Under the pieces are notes generated by a model. The model was given only the letters and a program-made list of their open reading frames with translations, was not told where the DNA came from and ran no database searches. 64,000 nucleotides of DNA from Carnegiea gigantea (Eukaryota; Streptophyta; Magnoliopsida; Caryophyllales; Cactaceae), in contig JAKOGI010000085.1 in NCBI GenBank assembly GCA_029747015.1, forward strand, positions 229,501 through 293,500, given 5' to 3'. This document shows positions 11,322 to 22,995 of this stretch, piece by piece. Position 1 is the stretch's first letter. Each line of letters opens with the position of its first letter. The position numbers were made by a program, and so were the translations under genes.

Positions 11322-11573
11322 CCGCTCCATGAAGGTGATAAGCGCGAGGCTAAGCTCAAAATTATTAGCCTCGATCAATGGGCTTACAATGGAGGAGGTG
11401 ATGCCCGAGGCTTACGGCAGAGCATAGTTCCGCAGCACACTATTATCCTCCTGGGCCATCACCACTTCTACCTTCTTCCTTCTTCTTACTTCTTTGCCTC
11501 ATCAGCATGCGGTTGCTTCTATCTCAGGATTGAATGGGACACGGTTCTGGTTCCCTTGGCCCCTCATGTGCAT
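11322..11573 (-). pseudogene. Gag N-terminus of element A
   Basis: From an ATG at 11573 on the minus strand, a short frame gives 'NRVPFNPEIEATA', the start typical of Athila/Tat Gag. After a frame change it gives 'PLIEANNFELSLALITFMER', matching 'DANNFDLKPALISMVQ' of element B. It stops exactly at the CCGCT duplication and resumes in frame at 3437. The frame contains stops near 11490. Confidence 0.82.
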
Positions 11574-11700
11574 ACAAAGTAAGCACTACCCAGGCGTAAA
11601 CAGTTTCTAGCAGGAATAAGGAATAACTAAAAACTACAAAAAGAAAAATAAACAGCCTAGTCTAGAGTACGTTAACCAGTTCTGATATCGAAAGAAACAA

Positions 11701-11719
11701 GTTCCCAGCAACGGTGCCA
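11701..11719 (-). other. Primer-binding site of element A
   Basis: The minus strand reads 'TGGCACCGTTGCTGGGAAC', close to the TGGCGCCGTTGCCGGGGA tRNA-Asp-type site known in Athila/Tat elements. It lies 9 bp after the LTR end. Two or three transitions separate it from the consensus. Confidence 0.82.
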
Positions 11720-11728
11720 AAAACTTAT

Positions 11729-13062
11729 TGTCTCAAAATACCGCAAGTACGCGACATATCTGTAGCTAGCAACCGGCAAGTACGGATTAAATCCATAGGG
11801 AACCTGCGTTCAACTACCATAACTAATCAACTAAATCTAGGCAAAATAATTCAAGTTGATAAAGACGGCAAATCAGTAGTTCTAATATGCTGAGAACTAA
11901 TGAAATTTGACTACTTAATAAATGATAGGGATCTCCGGTTGGGGTTCACTGTACTATTATGCCTCACAAATCATGAACTAGAACATGCAAATCTACCACG
12001 CAAATGATTGGAATAGAAAGATTACAAAATGAAGCACATCTATGCCTTCTCTTAAAGGTTAGTAGATTGACTAAGTGAACCTAGTTATCTATTTTCATGA
12101 AACTAGAATTCTCGAAGTCACAAGGTTAGGTAATCAAAGAAACCCCAATTGAAACCCTAACGTTTCCACATTAAGTAAGTCAATTGCCCACAAAGACGTA
12201 TTAGATAAAGGATTCAACTTTCATTGATCTCCCAAATCCTAATTAAGAGCAATGATAAGGCTCTTTCAAGCAATTCGCTAAGTAATTAGCAATCTAAGTA
12301 AGAATCCAATTTGCAAGCATGAATAAATCACAAACAGCCTATAACATCATTCAATTTGGCATAACAAGAGTTAATCCCAGCCTAAGATAAATGAATTTAG
12401 CCAACAATCATATCGAATGCAATAATTTCTAGACTTAATCCAATAGACATGGATGAACAAACAAAACCCTAAAAAGCGATATCAAAAGAGAAAGGAGAAA
12501 GAGCCAAACTTGGTTTAATTGTCGTTAAAAGGTAATACATTCTTCAATCTTGATAAATTCAATGTGAAAGCATGAATAAACTCTCTTAATGACAGCGTAG
12601 AGATCTCATCTCAAAAATTCTCTGAAAAGAAAAGAGAGAGAGTCCCCAAAAACTGCACCGAATGGCATTTAGGTCGAGGGCCAGCGTAGGCATGCCCTTG
12701 GGCACGAGGTGACCGTGCCGCCCTAGCCGGGTGGCATGGTTGTGCCGCGCCGGGCCATGCCACCCTGCTGCTCGATTGTTCGTGACAATGCCAGTTAGCG
12801 TTGGGTCCCCGTACCGAATCTCCGGATCTAGCCGGCCTCTTTCTTGACCTGCAGCTTGTCATCTTAGCCCTGCTTCCTACTAATGCTAGCGGGTTTTCTA
12901 TGTTTCCTGACAAGAACTCTTGAAAATAAGAAACACCACTATATGAGTAAAAGTTAGACCAAAGGAGGCTAATTTGACCCTTCTTCCTGAAGATCTAACA
13001 TGAAAACAATGGAAAAAGGAGTTAACTAGGGGCAAAAATAAGGTCGAAATGGAGGTTCATCA
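11729..13062 (-). repeat. 5' LTR of element A
   Basis: On the minus strand it starts TGATGAACCTCC at 13062 and ends TTTTGAGACA at 11729, giving a 1334-bp LTR with TG...CA ends and the primer site just after it. Its partner LTR would lie beyond the left edge. The GC-rich stretch 12660-12850 is part of the LTR. The frame there (12913-12611, minus) has no domain and is not called as a gene. Confidence 0.78.
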
Positions 13063-13079
13063 AGTCTCAACTGAACCAG

Positions 13080-13490
13080 ATGTCTGCCAGGCCTGTAGCT
13101 CAAGGCAACCTTGCTGAGAACACTAAAATCGTCTGTGCGATAGTCGAAGAGGCAAACTTGGTGGCAAACAGTACTAAATGGGTCTACGACACTGGAGCTT
13201 CAAGAAACTTCTGCGCTAACAAAGAACTTATGCAGGACTTTAAAGACGTGACAAATGGTGAATGCGTCTACATAGGAAAATCTGCAACTGCTAAAGTTAT
13301 GGGTAAAGGGAAGATTCTATTTACTTCTGGCAAATTATTGTCCTTAAGCAATATGTGTATGTACCTTCTGTTCGTAGAAACTTCATTTCTGGTATACTTC
13401 TCAACAAAGCCGGACTGAAAACTACTGTAGAAGATGACAAAGTTGTTATCTCTTATAATAGGGTCTTTGTTGGGAAGTGATACCTGATTG
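13080..13490 (+). pseudogene. Copia protease region of element C
   Basis: The frame from 13080 holds 'NSTKWVYDTGASRNFCAN', the copia aspartic protease active site (DTGA), followed by 'MGKGKILFTSGKLLSLSN'. A frameshift near 13360 moves the rest into another frame, which reads on as 'ISGILLNKAGLKTTVEDDKV' and then 'LIGSLFVLNLASETM' (to ~13530). Confidence 0.85.
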
Positions 13491-13739
13491 GAAGTTTGTT
13501 TGTACTAAATCTTGCTTCTGAAACCATGAACAAAAATGCTTCTAGTCCTGCTTATATTGCTGAGTTTGTTAATCTGCTGTATGGTACGCTAGGCACGTTA
13601 ATTTTGCTTCTATAAAGAAACTAAAGAATATACGCTTAAGCCTCACTGTGAATATTAATAATTTCTCTAAATGCCTATGTGCGTAGAAGCTAAATATACA
13701 AAAAACTCTTTTAAACCTATTACTAGTAGAAAAACATAA

Positions 13740-14520
13740 TTACTAGAATTAGTGCATTTGAACCTAGCAGACTTCAAAAACACAATCAGCAAAGCAGGAA
13801 AAACATACTACATCACCTTTGTGGATGACTACTTCAGATATACCAGAGTATACCTCTTTAATTCTAAAAATGAGGCTGTGGAAATATTTTTCAAATACAA
13901 GGCATAAGTGGAAAACCAATTGTACTGAAAAATTGAGCTTCTGAGAATCGATAGTGGCAGAGAATATGAGACTAACTCTTTCACTACCTTCTATGAGAAG
14001 AATGGTATCATATATGAGGTTAGTGCACCCCGTACTCCCAGCAGAATGGGATAGCCGAATGCAAAAATAAAACCCTTAAACAAATTATGAATGCCATGCT
14101 TCTAAGTTCGGGCTTTCTGATAATATATGAGGGATAAGTTGTTTATCTGCCTATTATATTCTTAATAGAGTATCCTATCAAAAGTTAGACCAGATCCCAC
14201 ATGAAATATGGAAAGGCTACGCCTCCAACTTGAGTTTCTTAAGGGTGTAGAGGTGTTTGGGTAAAGTTGCCTTGCCTGAGCTGAAATACGGAAACATCAA
14301 TCCTAAAACCTTTAATTCTGTGTTTATTGGTTATGTTAAAAATAGTGTTGCATATAGATTCATATCATTGAATGACTTTTCTATTTGTGAATCTAGGGAT
14401 GCAGAATTCTTTGAGTATGTTTTTCCTTTGAAAAAGAATGTCTCTACTGTTGTGCATGAAAATGTACCTACACATGATAATGTGAACATGGTTACTTATA
14501 GTTCCTTTGTCAGATATTAA
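13740..14520 (+). pseudogene. Copia integrase remnant of element C
   Basis: Fragments of the DDE core appear in changing frames: 'KTYYITFVDDYFRYTRVYLF' (first Asp region) near 13800, 'LRIDSGREYETNSF' (second Asp region, with DNG changed to DSG) near 13945, and 'NGIAECKNKTLKQIMNAM' (Glu region) near 14045. The frame 14257-14520 is the C-terminal part, with 'FNSVFIGYVKNSVAYRF'. Several stops are present. Confidence 0.82.
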
Positions 14521-14759
14521 TTGATTAACCTAGGAGGAGTAAAGACGTAGGGTTGAGACTAGTTTTGGTCCTAACATTCTTTCTACCTTTTTGATTGAAG
14601 ACTTTGATGTGAATTGCTTGACCACGGGATTGGTTTCTGCTTTCTTTCACGAAAAAGATTCAAAAACTTTTGCAGAGGCTGTGAGATCAATATATGCTAG
14701 TTTCTAAAAAGAGTCCATTAAAAGTGAATTAAACTCTACAATGTTTAATCAAACTTGAG

Positions 14760-15560
14760 AGTTAGTTGACTTATCTAAGGGTAGTAGGCCTATTAGTAAT
14801 AAGTGGATCTTCAAGAAGAGGTTAAGACTTGATGGTTCAATTGATAAATACAAGGCTAGACTAGTGATTAAAGGATTTGACCAGAAGAAAGGGCTTGACT
14901 ACTTTGACTCATATTCTCTTCTTACCGAGATTGTAACCATTAGGACTCTAGTTGCCTTGGCAGCTATATATAGTCTTGTTGTGCATCAAATGGACATGGA
15001 AATAGCATTCCTTAATGGTGACCTAGAGGAAGAGATTTATATGTCTCAACTTGAGGGATGTGTGGTTCTTGGGCAGGAGAATAAACTCCTTAAGCTTAGA
15101 AAATCCCTCCATGGCGTAAAACAGGCCCCCAAACAGTGGTATGCAAAGTTTGACAGTATGATGATACAACATGGTTTTGCTATGAACACTTCGTATTCTT
15201 ATTTGTATTTAAAATTGATTGGTTCAAATTGTGCGATAATATGTTTTTATGTCGATGGCATGTTGACCTTCGATACTAATGTGTATTATTAATGAGACTC
15301 AAAAGTTATTGTCTTCTTAGTTTGAAATGAAGGACATGCGGTGGTAGATGTGACTTTAGGGATCAAAATTACAAAGACAAATTATGGTTTTTCTTTGTGT
15401 CAGTCTCATTATATTGAAAAAATCTTAAAGAAATTCAACAATTTTGATGTGATTCATGTGAGAACTCCCTATGATCCTAACATCCAGCTTGATGTGAGTT
15501 ACAGTAGTAGGGGAGTAGGGTATTTATACTGTAAACATGAGCTATTGGAAGTGAAGAAAA
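14760..15560 (+). pseudogene. Copia reverse transcriptase remnant of element C
   Basis: The order of motifs is copia RT: 'SNKWIFKKRLRLDGSIDKYK', 'VVHQMDMEIAFLNGDLEEEI', 'LHGVKQAPKQWYAKFD'. The catalytic motif reads FYVDGML where the family has YVDD, so the second catalytic Asp is Gly. The frame continues after a stop with 'YGFSLCQSHYIEKILKKFN' (to 15568). The enzyme would copy element RNA. Here it is broken and mutated at the active site. Confidence 0.88.
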
Positions 15561-15659
15561 GCTGGTAACTGCGGTGATTTCATGGCTAAAATATAGGACC
15601 ACTAGTCATTACTGGAGGAAAAACAGGAGAGAAATCTGCAAGTGAACATTGATGGTTAT

Positions 15660-15867
15660 GTTAACAATGGAACGGATCAGGTGGGTGGGCGATGTGCGTG
15701 CGCATGTGGTGTTCACCCTCACCCCATAATACTACTAAAACCAAGCCCAAAGGAATTCAACAAGCCTAAGAAAGGAGTAATGAAAACCCCATAAAGGGCT
15801 TCTACTCCTCCTATGTAGGGCAAGGCGTAGGAATAAAAGGGAGCTAGTTTTATCATTACTTCCAACA
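15660..15867 (-). repeat. Partial 3' LTR of copia element D
   Basis: On the minus strand the LTR begins TGTTGGAAGTAATG at 15867, directly after GTGGAGGAT, as in many plant copia elements. The far end is not defined because no second copy is in the window. The limit at 15660 is where the sequence stops looking like an LTR and is approximate. Confidence 0.55.
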
Positions 15868-16479
15868 ATCCTCCACTAATGGCATATAGACTAGCGAAGA
15901 ATCGATATGGGCAAGGGAGGGTTAGATACTCAAGTATCAATGTTTTTCAATTGAATTGATACAAAGTGAAGTAGGACAAGCACTGAGTCTATCAAGTGAA
16001 TAAATCTTGAACTTGATAGATTTTGGATGAGAACCCTACAACACAATCGCCCATTATGGTCATTATGTATTTCGCTATAACTAACTTGTGCTTTTAAGGC
16101 CATGCGGACACTGTTGGGTCTTCAAAGTGCTTTAAAGAGACAAATCAGAGTCTCTCATAGAAGGTGCCCACACCTTTACATTTACGTAGGTAATTTCATT
16201 AAGCCCATCTCAACATGGACTACCATAATCATGGATATAGAATTATTAAGAGTAAGAGTTTACTCAACCTCACACATATTAATTGGTGAATCCATCAAGT
16301 GCATCCCAGTAGCCAACGGGCTATGGGTTTATTAAGAGCATAAGAGCTCAACATCTCAAAAGCACTACTATACGCCATAAGGATGGATATGTAGTGCATA
16401 TTCAGAGCAATATGACTTCATTTGACTGCAAGTGGGAATCCACCGTATTATCTCCATCCATGGGCTTCAGTCCCATCAC

Positions 16480-17220
16480 CCTCGACGTCTCGAAAAATAT
16501 TCGCTTGGTCAAGCCCTTGGTCAGTGGATCCGCTAAGTTTCTCTTTGATCTCAGTTATTCTAAGGAGATGACACCATATTGTAGCATTTGTTTCACAACA
16601 CTATGTCTAATGTGAATATGTATATTCTTTCTATTCTACACGTTGTTTTATGTAACTCCAATTGCTGCTTACAAGTCATAGTGAAGGGAAATAACTATAG
16701 GCTGCCTCCTCTATAGTGGCATATCTGCTAGTAGATTTTGTAGCCATTCTGCTTCTTTACCGGCCAACTCAAGAGCAATGAATTCAGCTTCCATTGTAGA
16801 GTGAGCTATACAAGTTTGCTTGGCATATTTCGACGAAATAGCTCCTCCACCTTAGATAAACACATAACCACTGGGAGAACTAGCTTCTTCATTATCAGAA
16901 ACCCTGTTTGCATCAATAAATCTTTCTAACACATCTGAAAACTTATTAAAATGTAAACACCAATCCATAGTACCTCTCAGGTACTTATGTAATTTAAATG
17001 ATGCGGCCCAATACTCTTTACTAGGGCTATGAATATAACAGCTTAACCTACTAGCAGCATAAGCAATGTCAGGTCGAGTATAGTTCATAAGAAACATTTC
17101 ACTTCCCATGATTTTAGCATACTCAGTTTGGGAAATACCAGACCTTTTATTGTTCTTAAAGTCAGTGACAGATTCAGGCATCAGGATTAGGGGTGTCGAC
17201 CTACTAACATTCATCCCCAT
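16480..17220 (-). pseudogene. Copia RNase H remnant of element D
   Basis: The frame 17220-16852 contains 'GSEMFLMNYTRPDIAYAASR', 'WAASFKLHKYLRGTMDW' and 'ANRVSDNEEASSPSGYVF', the copia RT/RNase H junction. It continues past stops with 'AHSTMEAEFIALELAGKEAE' and 'RSKRNLADPLTKGLTKR', the C-terminus of the polyprotein. The Asp of the first catalytic region (usually DADWASD) reads as Asn in 'DANRVSD'. Confidence 0.87.
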
Positions 17221-18044
17221 ATATACTGAAAAATAAAGTTAAAATAATACACAAAATACAATAGTGTACTATTACAATTGTCGTTTATAATTTTTTATGG
17301 TTGTAATCGCTGCATGATAAAATTATTAGAAAATGTGTGAATTTTAAATCTTTCACAACATAACAAACTATCTATGGGCCTAATCTCTCAATTTGGTTAA
17401 TTTGATCTAATTTCACATATTACTTTTGAAATTCAACTAAAAAGGGAATTAGGACTACGAAGATGACTAGATGAGAGAGATTTACTGAGTCATAGAGTGA
17501 GAGTGTGGGATGGGAGAGAGGTTGAGCTATTGGATTTGTTACTTTAGATTGCTTTAGGTACGCCTTTAGAGCTATATTTTATTAAAAAGGAAAAATTGCA
17601 ATTGTTAATAGTTGGGCATGATAATTACAAGAATATCTTGGGCTTTTTAGACCTATATTAAGGGTGTCCAATATTATAACTTTAACCCTTTAAAATCGCA
17701 ACTTAGAACTTTTTTTGGGTCGGGGGTGTCCATGGATGAAGACCCGCCCATGTCTCTATGATTCTGCTATTCTGAGTAATTGTAATCCTACGTCTTCCAA
17801 GCTTTTGGCTGTGGGTGCACGCGTTCAGCAAGCTAACTGTGTAAAACTTAGGGAGGGAACGACTGTTTCAATTTGGACCCAGGTCGAGCCAAAATCACTT
17901 TCAACGTGGTGGTACTCCCACAGCATAACTCCCCTTGTCATTTGCCTACCATTGATTTAGATAATTTGTTTCCTACATTCATAACAAAATGAAGGTCTGT
18001 ATAATGAATTGGATCTTCCAATTTTTTTATTGTTGTTTTTTTAT
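17221..18044. other. Unassigned sequence between copia elements
   Basis: About 0.8 kb of AT-rich DNA with no recognised domain, terminal repeat or RNA gene. A plus-strand frame at 17715-17960 (81 codons) matches no family I know. It may be old repeat or unique host DNA. Confidence 0.5.
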
Positions 18045-18267
18045 TGTGATATTGTTGTATATTGTACTTTTGGCAAATAATATTCTGTTTTGGGGAAGAT
18101 GATATTATGGGAGATATTCCTCATTATTTTAGGATAGTAACTGATTGTATAACTTATTTTGTGGAGTATGTTTAGGAAATGCATGTTTATATATATCTTG
18201 GTCACTAATTAAATGGAAGGGCAAAAGTTTCTTCTCTAAAAACTTCATCATTTGTTTGAACTTGTTA
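18045..18267 (+). repeat. 5' LTR of copia element E
   Basis: It begins TGTGATATTGTTG and ends CTTGTTA, and closely matches 24741-24963. It contains 'TGTTTATATATATCTTGG', a TATA-like stretch at about 18187-18200. The end is TA rather than the usual CA. Confidence 0.88.
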
Positions 18268-18281
18268 TGGCATCAAAGCCA
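18267..18281 (+). other. Primer-binding site of element E
   Basis: 'ATGGCATCAAAGCC' directly follows the 5' LTR and resembles TGGTATCAGAGC, the initiator Met-tRNA site typical of plant copia elements, with two transitions. Confidence 0.75.
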
Positions 18282-18299
18282 TACAAGCTGAAAGAAATA

Positions 18300-19060
18300 A
18301 CATTATGATCGGCTAACAAATTGTGACTGATGGAACTTCTCAATGGAAAACCATCTCACCTTATGACAAAACTACACTTGATAATCCTATATTACTGATT
18401 ACTCAGGTATAGTTGAAAGCAGAAAATTATGATGAATATGTGCTTTTTGTGCGCACGGCTTTAAGACCACAAAATGTACTCGAATTCGTTGATGGAACGG
18501 TTACAAGGCTTACTGATAACTCAGCAAACATCGAAGATTAGTGGACCATCAATTCTCTATTGATGTCTTGGATTCAAAATAGCATTGAGCCTTCGCTCCA
18601 CTCCACAGTCTGACACATAGAAGTTGCAGCGAACTTATAGACCGATATACGAGACCAATTTTGAGTGGTCAATGGCACAAGAATTCAGCAAATCAAATAA
18701 GAGATCACGGAATGCAAGCAAAGAGCGATGAGCATTCTCAATTATTACGACAAGCACAAGCAATTATGGGATGACCTGGCAAACTATGACCAGATGCCCA
18801 TGTGCAAATGCAGAAAGTGCTAGTGCAGGCTTGGATTAGTGTTTAAAAAGAAACGAGAAGAGGAAACAGTATACACTTTCCTCATGGGGTTGGACGAAAC
18901 AGTATACAACATAGTCCCCTCTAATATCTTGGCACAAGACCCGTTGCCTAATCTGAATAAGGTTTATTCAATTCTCATACAAGAAGAGTGAGTAAGGACT
19001 GTGGCTCGAGGTAAAGAAGAAAGAGGAGAAGTGATGACATTTGCTATTCGTAGTCTGTTG
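18300..19060 (+). pseudogene. Gag N-terminal part of copia element E
   Basis: Translation through stops gives a copia Gag of the gag_3/UBN2 type: 'LKAENYDEYVLFVRTALRP', 'INSLLMSWIQNSIEPSLHS', 'ILNYYDKHKQLWDDLANYD' and 'VYTFLMGLDETVYNIVPSN'. At least five in-frame stops occur, most explainable as TGG, CAG or CGA turned into TAG/TGA. The coding sequence is cut by the solo LTR at about 19084 and resumes at about 20914 with the CCHC knuckle. Confidence 0.85.
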
Positions 19061-19083
19061 AATAATTTTGAGTGTAAATGAAA

Positions 19084-20913
19084 TGCCGCAAGCTTATAGC
19101 TTTCGCTGTAGTACTTGAGGGACGTCCCCTCAGGGACGAGGATGAGATTAAGGTCACAACCTAATTCATTCTTAAGCTAACTAAAACAATAATCAACTAA
19201 ACATACTAATTACTAGCACTCACATGATTTTATAAGGCCTGACAAACTTTAATTGAGCAAACTCAAATACAAATCATCACATTATCTAAACAAAAGAAAC
19301 TAAGTTTAAGGCAAAAGAAAGTAATCAAACAAACTAGGTATGCTAAATATGTGTAGACTAAGCTAAGCATTCATCATAATTACACTAACAAATGACCAAA
19401 GCTGAACACTCAGATACCATATTCTAGTTTTCCAAGTCTCAATAATCGATATCACTAACATTGAAACCCTATAACAAAAGGAAATAAAACTAAAGATTGA
19501 AATTTAACTAGCATAACTATTGAACCTGAATACTTCCAGCTAGCTAAACAAAACAGAATAGAAAACTAATGCAATGCTTAAATAGAATATTGAGCAGAAT
19601 AGAACAGAATGCTGAAGGTCATGGATCAAAACTAGAACATAATCAAATTATCCAAAATAAAGCAGAAAATAGAGTAGTAGGGGAGGGGGAGCAATAGAAC
19701 TGAAACAGAGCCACCAACAGGGAAATTGAGCTACCATCAATAATCAACCCATAATCGAAATCAAACCTGTAACCTCTCAAAGCCAAATCTAGAATTCAAC
19801 CAAAATAGAGGAGGCATCCCGAGCTTCAGCAACAAACCCACAATGAGAATACACTCACAACATATTCCAAATTCGCACACTCAGCTTCACTATACCACAT
19901 GTAACCTAGCTACACCTAGAAAACTTAAATCAAAGGAAAGAGAAAAGCCAGATGAACCGGGGGGGAGGGTAAACAAGGCTCAAGGCTTCCCCGCTTTGTA
20001 GCTCAGCCTGGTATTACTAACTCCATTTTTGAAGTTTCAACACTCATCAAAAATGGCGGAATCGCTATTACCAAGCATCACCAAAATGAAAACAGGGGAG
20101 GGGGAAAAACTGAAATTAATCAAACTTGAATCCAAGATATTGCAATTACACGCTGAAAATCATGAATGCCGACTGGAGATTAACAGAATAGAGATTAATT
20201 TCATGAAATCTGAGGCTGAGAATAGATCTAAAATCGAAACCCAAAACCGAAATTAACCCTAAATTCCTAACACTGAGATTAAAATGCAAGAAATTAATCC
20301 TGAAAACTAGAGCTAAACCCTAAAAACTTCCCAACCTTTTGTCTAGTGCCGACACGCTTCAATATATACTCGACCTTATCCCATCTACACCGTCGATTTG
20401 CGCCTGATTTGTATGGTGGGATGATGATGTGCTGGCTGCTATGCTGGCGTCTTCTGCATGAAATCCGGTGAGGATGAGGGTGGGAGTGTGCTGGCACCTG
20501 ATGGTTCGTCAAAGAGAGAGAGACGAATATAGATGAGGAAGATGAAGATGGAGGTGAGACCGAGAGGTTGGGGTGGAAATGTCAGGACTTCTGGGTTTTG
20601 TGAGGAGAAAGAAAATAAAAGGGCGGGAAGGGTGTCACGTATCATGTGCATGATCGGCTGGGATTTTAGGTTTCATTTTATCTTTTTTATTATTCTCATT
20701 TTTGGTAGGTGGATAAAGAGGTCGGGCTTGAATTAGCTTGGCCCACATCTTCATTTTTGGCATTTTTCATCATTTTCTCACATTTTTCCACATTTATTCT
20801 CACTTTGTTCAAAACCTACAAAACAAAATCAAATCAAATAAAACCTAAAAATAACAATTATTATGAGCACAAATCGGGTATAGAAGTATCGTAAAAATAA
20901 TATATTTTTAGCA
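19084..20913 (-). repeat. Probable solo gypsy-type LTR inserted in the gag of copia E
   Basis: This 1.83-kb block interrupts copia gag and has no coding content. On the minus strand it starts TGCTAAAAATATATT at 20913 and ends GCTTGCGGCA. Near that end it has 'CGTCCCTGAGGGGACG' and 'TACTACAGCG', the layout seen at the ends of the other Athila/Tat-like LTRs here. No primer site or internal region follows. Exact ends and a target duplication could not be fixed by eye. Frames at 20029-20256 (+) and 20294-20894 (both strands) lie inside it and are not called as genes. Confidence 0.65.
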
Positions 20914-21360
20914 CGAACAAAGTAAAATGGACAGGGAAGAAATCAGTGGTCTGCTCTCATTTCGAGCGCATTAGACATGAGGTCGAGTCTTGCTTTGCAC
21001 TCATCGGGTAGAGTCTTGCTTTGCACTTATCGGGTATACTTATTAGTGGGATCATAGACCACATAATGGCGGTAAAGTTAAAGGACGTGGCATGGGACAG
21101 TAGCGAACAAACGCTGGCCGTGGACGAAGTGCTGTGATGATTTACGCAGCCTATACCATCCTTGGCAACATGACTACGGGAAATGTCTTTGAAGGGAACG
21201 ATGTAGGCACACTTAGACTGAGTTCTAAACAATTATAGAGGCTATTAAATATGCTAAAGAGTCAGAAACTTTCCAACTCAGAGAAGATGAATGGTAAGCA
21301 AGTGCCATGGATTATAGACATGAGCGCATAAAACCATATGAAAGGAACTTTAAGATTTTT
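20914..21360 (+). pseudogene. Copia gag CCHC knuckle and start of protease, element E
   Basis: After the solo LTR, the copia frame resumes with 'VVCSHFERIRHEVESCFALI', a CX2CX4HX4C knuckle whose second Cys is Phe. An imperfect 26-bp duplication ('GAGTCTTGCTTTGCACT' twice, about 20984-21032) breaks the frame right after it. Then come 'NGGKVKGRGMGQ' and 'EKMNGKQVPWIIDMSA', where the protease DTGA has become DMSA. Confidence 0.8.
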
Positions 21361-21362
21361 GC

Positions 21363-22673
21363 ATGACTTACAGGACATTGTGCATTGGATTGCTAAATGG
21401 GAACAATGTCATGGACACCAAGGAGGGATCTCCTATCCTTGATGGAGGGATTTGTCTTGAGAATGTTTTATTTATGCTGAGATTAACTTGCAACTTATTT
21501 TCTATGTGGCAATTCATAGGTCATTCGAATTGTATTGTTCCATTCACTCAGAATAGGTGTGTAATGTAGGACCACACTTTGAGGATGCTAATTGGTGTGA
21601 GTGAATGTTGAGATGGACTCTATTACTTTAAAAGGGCTCTGCATTTTTTGACTTTGAAGATTCACAAGGTGGCGTCTTTGGATCTTTGGCATCTACAATT
21701 GGGCCATCTATCTGTGCAAGTAATCAAGTTAATTCCTGTTGTAGGTTTACAGAAAAATAATGTTTAGTTGAATAGGTGTTGTGATGTATGTCAACGTGCT
21801 AAACAGAATAAAGAAAAGTTTCCTGCTAGTGATTTTAGAGCTTCTGATGGTTTTGAATTGATAAATTGTGATTTATGGGGTCCTTATCGACATGTTTCCT
21901 CTTATGGAGCATCTTATTGCTTGACTATTGTCGATGATTACTCTAGGACCATGTCAATTTACTTGCTAATTGATAAGAAAGAGGTGTCCCAGACTATGAA
22001 AATGTTTTCCTACATTGTAGAGCGCCAGTTCAACAAACAAGTAAAAATTGGGAGGTCTGGTAATGGAACAAAATTTACTTGTTTGAAAAATTATTTTCTT
22101 AAGAATGACATCATTTTTCAAACCTCTTGTATGAGGACACCAGAACAAAATGGGCGGGTGGAAAGTAAACATCAACATATGTTGAATATTGCCAGAACAC
22201 TAAGATTCCAGAGAGGTTTGCCTATTGATTTTTAGGGAGAATATGTGTTGACAAGTGGTTATTTGATAAATAGAACACCTTCCTCAGTTTTGGATGGAAA
22301 GACTCCTTATAGTGTTCTTTATGGTCGTGATCCCACATGTGATCATCTCCGTGTTTTTGGATCCTTGTGTTATACTCACAAACAAGGAAGGTCAGGAGAC
22401 AAATTTGATAGTCGGAGCAGGCCTTGTGTTTTTGTAGGATATCCATGCCGGAAAGAGGGGTGGCATTTCTATGACCTTGAAACTCATGAGTTCTTTGTTT
22501 CTCGGGATGTCAAGTTATATGAAACTGAATATCCTTTTACTTTTCTCCCTAGTAATGACTTGGTTCCACCTTCTAATTTTGGGGATCCGTCTATTAATTT
22601 TGAGGATTGTGATGATTTGGGAATGAGGGGGAAGCAAGAAGACAAGTTGATCATATCGAGCCTTGTACCGTGA
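21363..22673 (+). pseudogene. Copia integrase of element E
   Basis: The pre-integrase and integrase region. The frame 21768-22235 has the zinc-site Cys pair in 'RCCDVCQRAKQ', then 'ELINCDLWGPYRH' (first Asp), 'KIGRSGNGTKF' (the second catalytic Asp of DNG is Gly here) and 'TPEQNGRVESKHQHML' (Glu). After a stop at 22233 (TAG, expected Trp) the frame 22245-22673 continues with 'LINRTPSSVLDGKTPYSVLY' and 'CVFVGYPCRKEGWHFYDL'. It is well conserved but dead. Confidence 0.9.
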
Positions 22674-22995
22674 TAGCTCAACAAGTGGATAATCAGGCTT
22701 TGTTCATTCCCAACATAGCTCTGCAAGACTCCATTAGGCATGATGCACCTGCTATTTCCGAACAAGAGTTATTGGGTCGTGGTCAAAGACAGAAAAAGAC
22801 TTCAGTTTTGCTGCGTGATTATGTGACTCATGATTCGATATAAAAATTGAGTCCGTCCACATCGACACCCACACCACAGCATCCTTGGGTGGTCCTTATC
22901 CGATTGCACAGTATGTGAATTACTCTTTATGACATAAAATATTTCTTGCAATGATACATGCAGGATGTGAACCTATTACATATTTTGAGGCAATG

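Larger units (their letters stand above)
1..13062 (-). mobile_element. Athila/Tat-like Ty3/gypsy element A, minus strand, interrupted and off the left edge
   Basis: Read on the minus strand, the element starts with an LTR at 13062, has a tRNA-Asp-type primer site at 11719-11701, then gag, a protease and a 3' noncoding part that leaves the window at base 1. Element B (3438-11321) splits its gag. When B and one copy of its 5-bp target duplication are ignored, the gag frame reads straight on from 11322 into 3437. RT, RNase H and integrase are absent: the protease is followed within about 200 bp by the conserved motif normally found after pol. Its LTR abuts a copia protease region at 13063, so it probably landed in that copia element. 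Frame breaks make it non-functional. Confidence 0.85.
13063..15640 (+). mobile_element. Ty1/copia element C, 5' part missing
   Basis: Decayed copia polyprotein in the order protease, integrase, RT. It begins abruptly in front of the protease, exactly where the LTR of element A starts. The gag and 5' LTR of this copia element are therefore expected on the far side of element A, outside the window. It fades after 15570 without a recognisable RNase H or LTR. Confidence 0.82.
15660..17220 (-). mobile_element. Ty1/copia element D, 3' fragment on the minus strand
   Basis: The minus strand holds the end of a copia polyprotein (RNase H), a 3' untranslated stretch, the motif 'GTGGAGGATTG' that acts as polypurine tract, and the start of an LTR. 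The rest of the element toward 17.2 kb is missing. It lies head-on against element C. Confidence 0.78.

Noticed and set aside
12611..12913. GC-rich minus-strand frame of 100 codons
   Set aside because: It lies within the LTR of element A and matches no protein family known to me; GC richness alone keeps it open.
17715..17960. 81-codon plus-strand frame between copia elements
   Set aside because: No recognisable domain, conserved partner or gene structure. Kept only as unassigned sequence.
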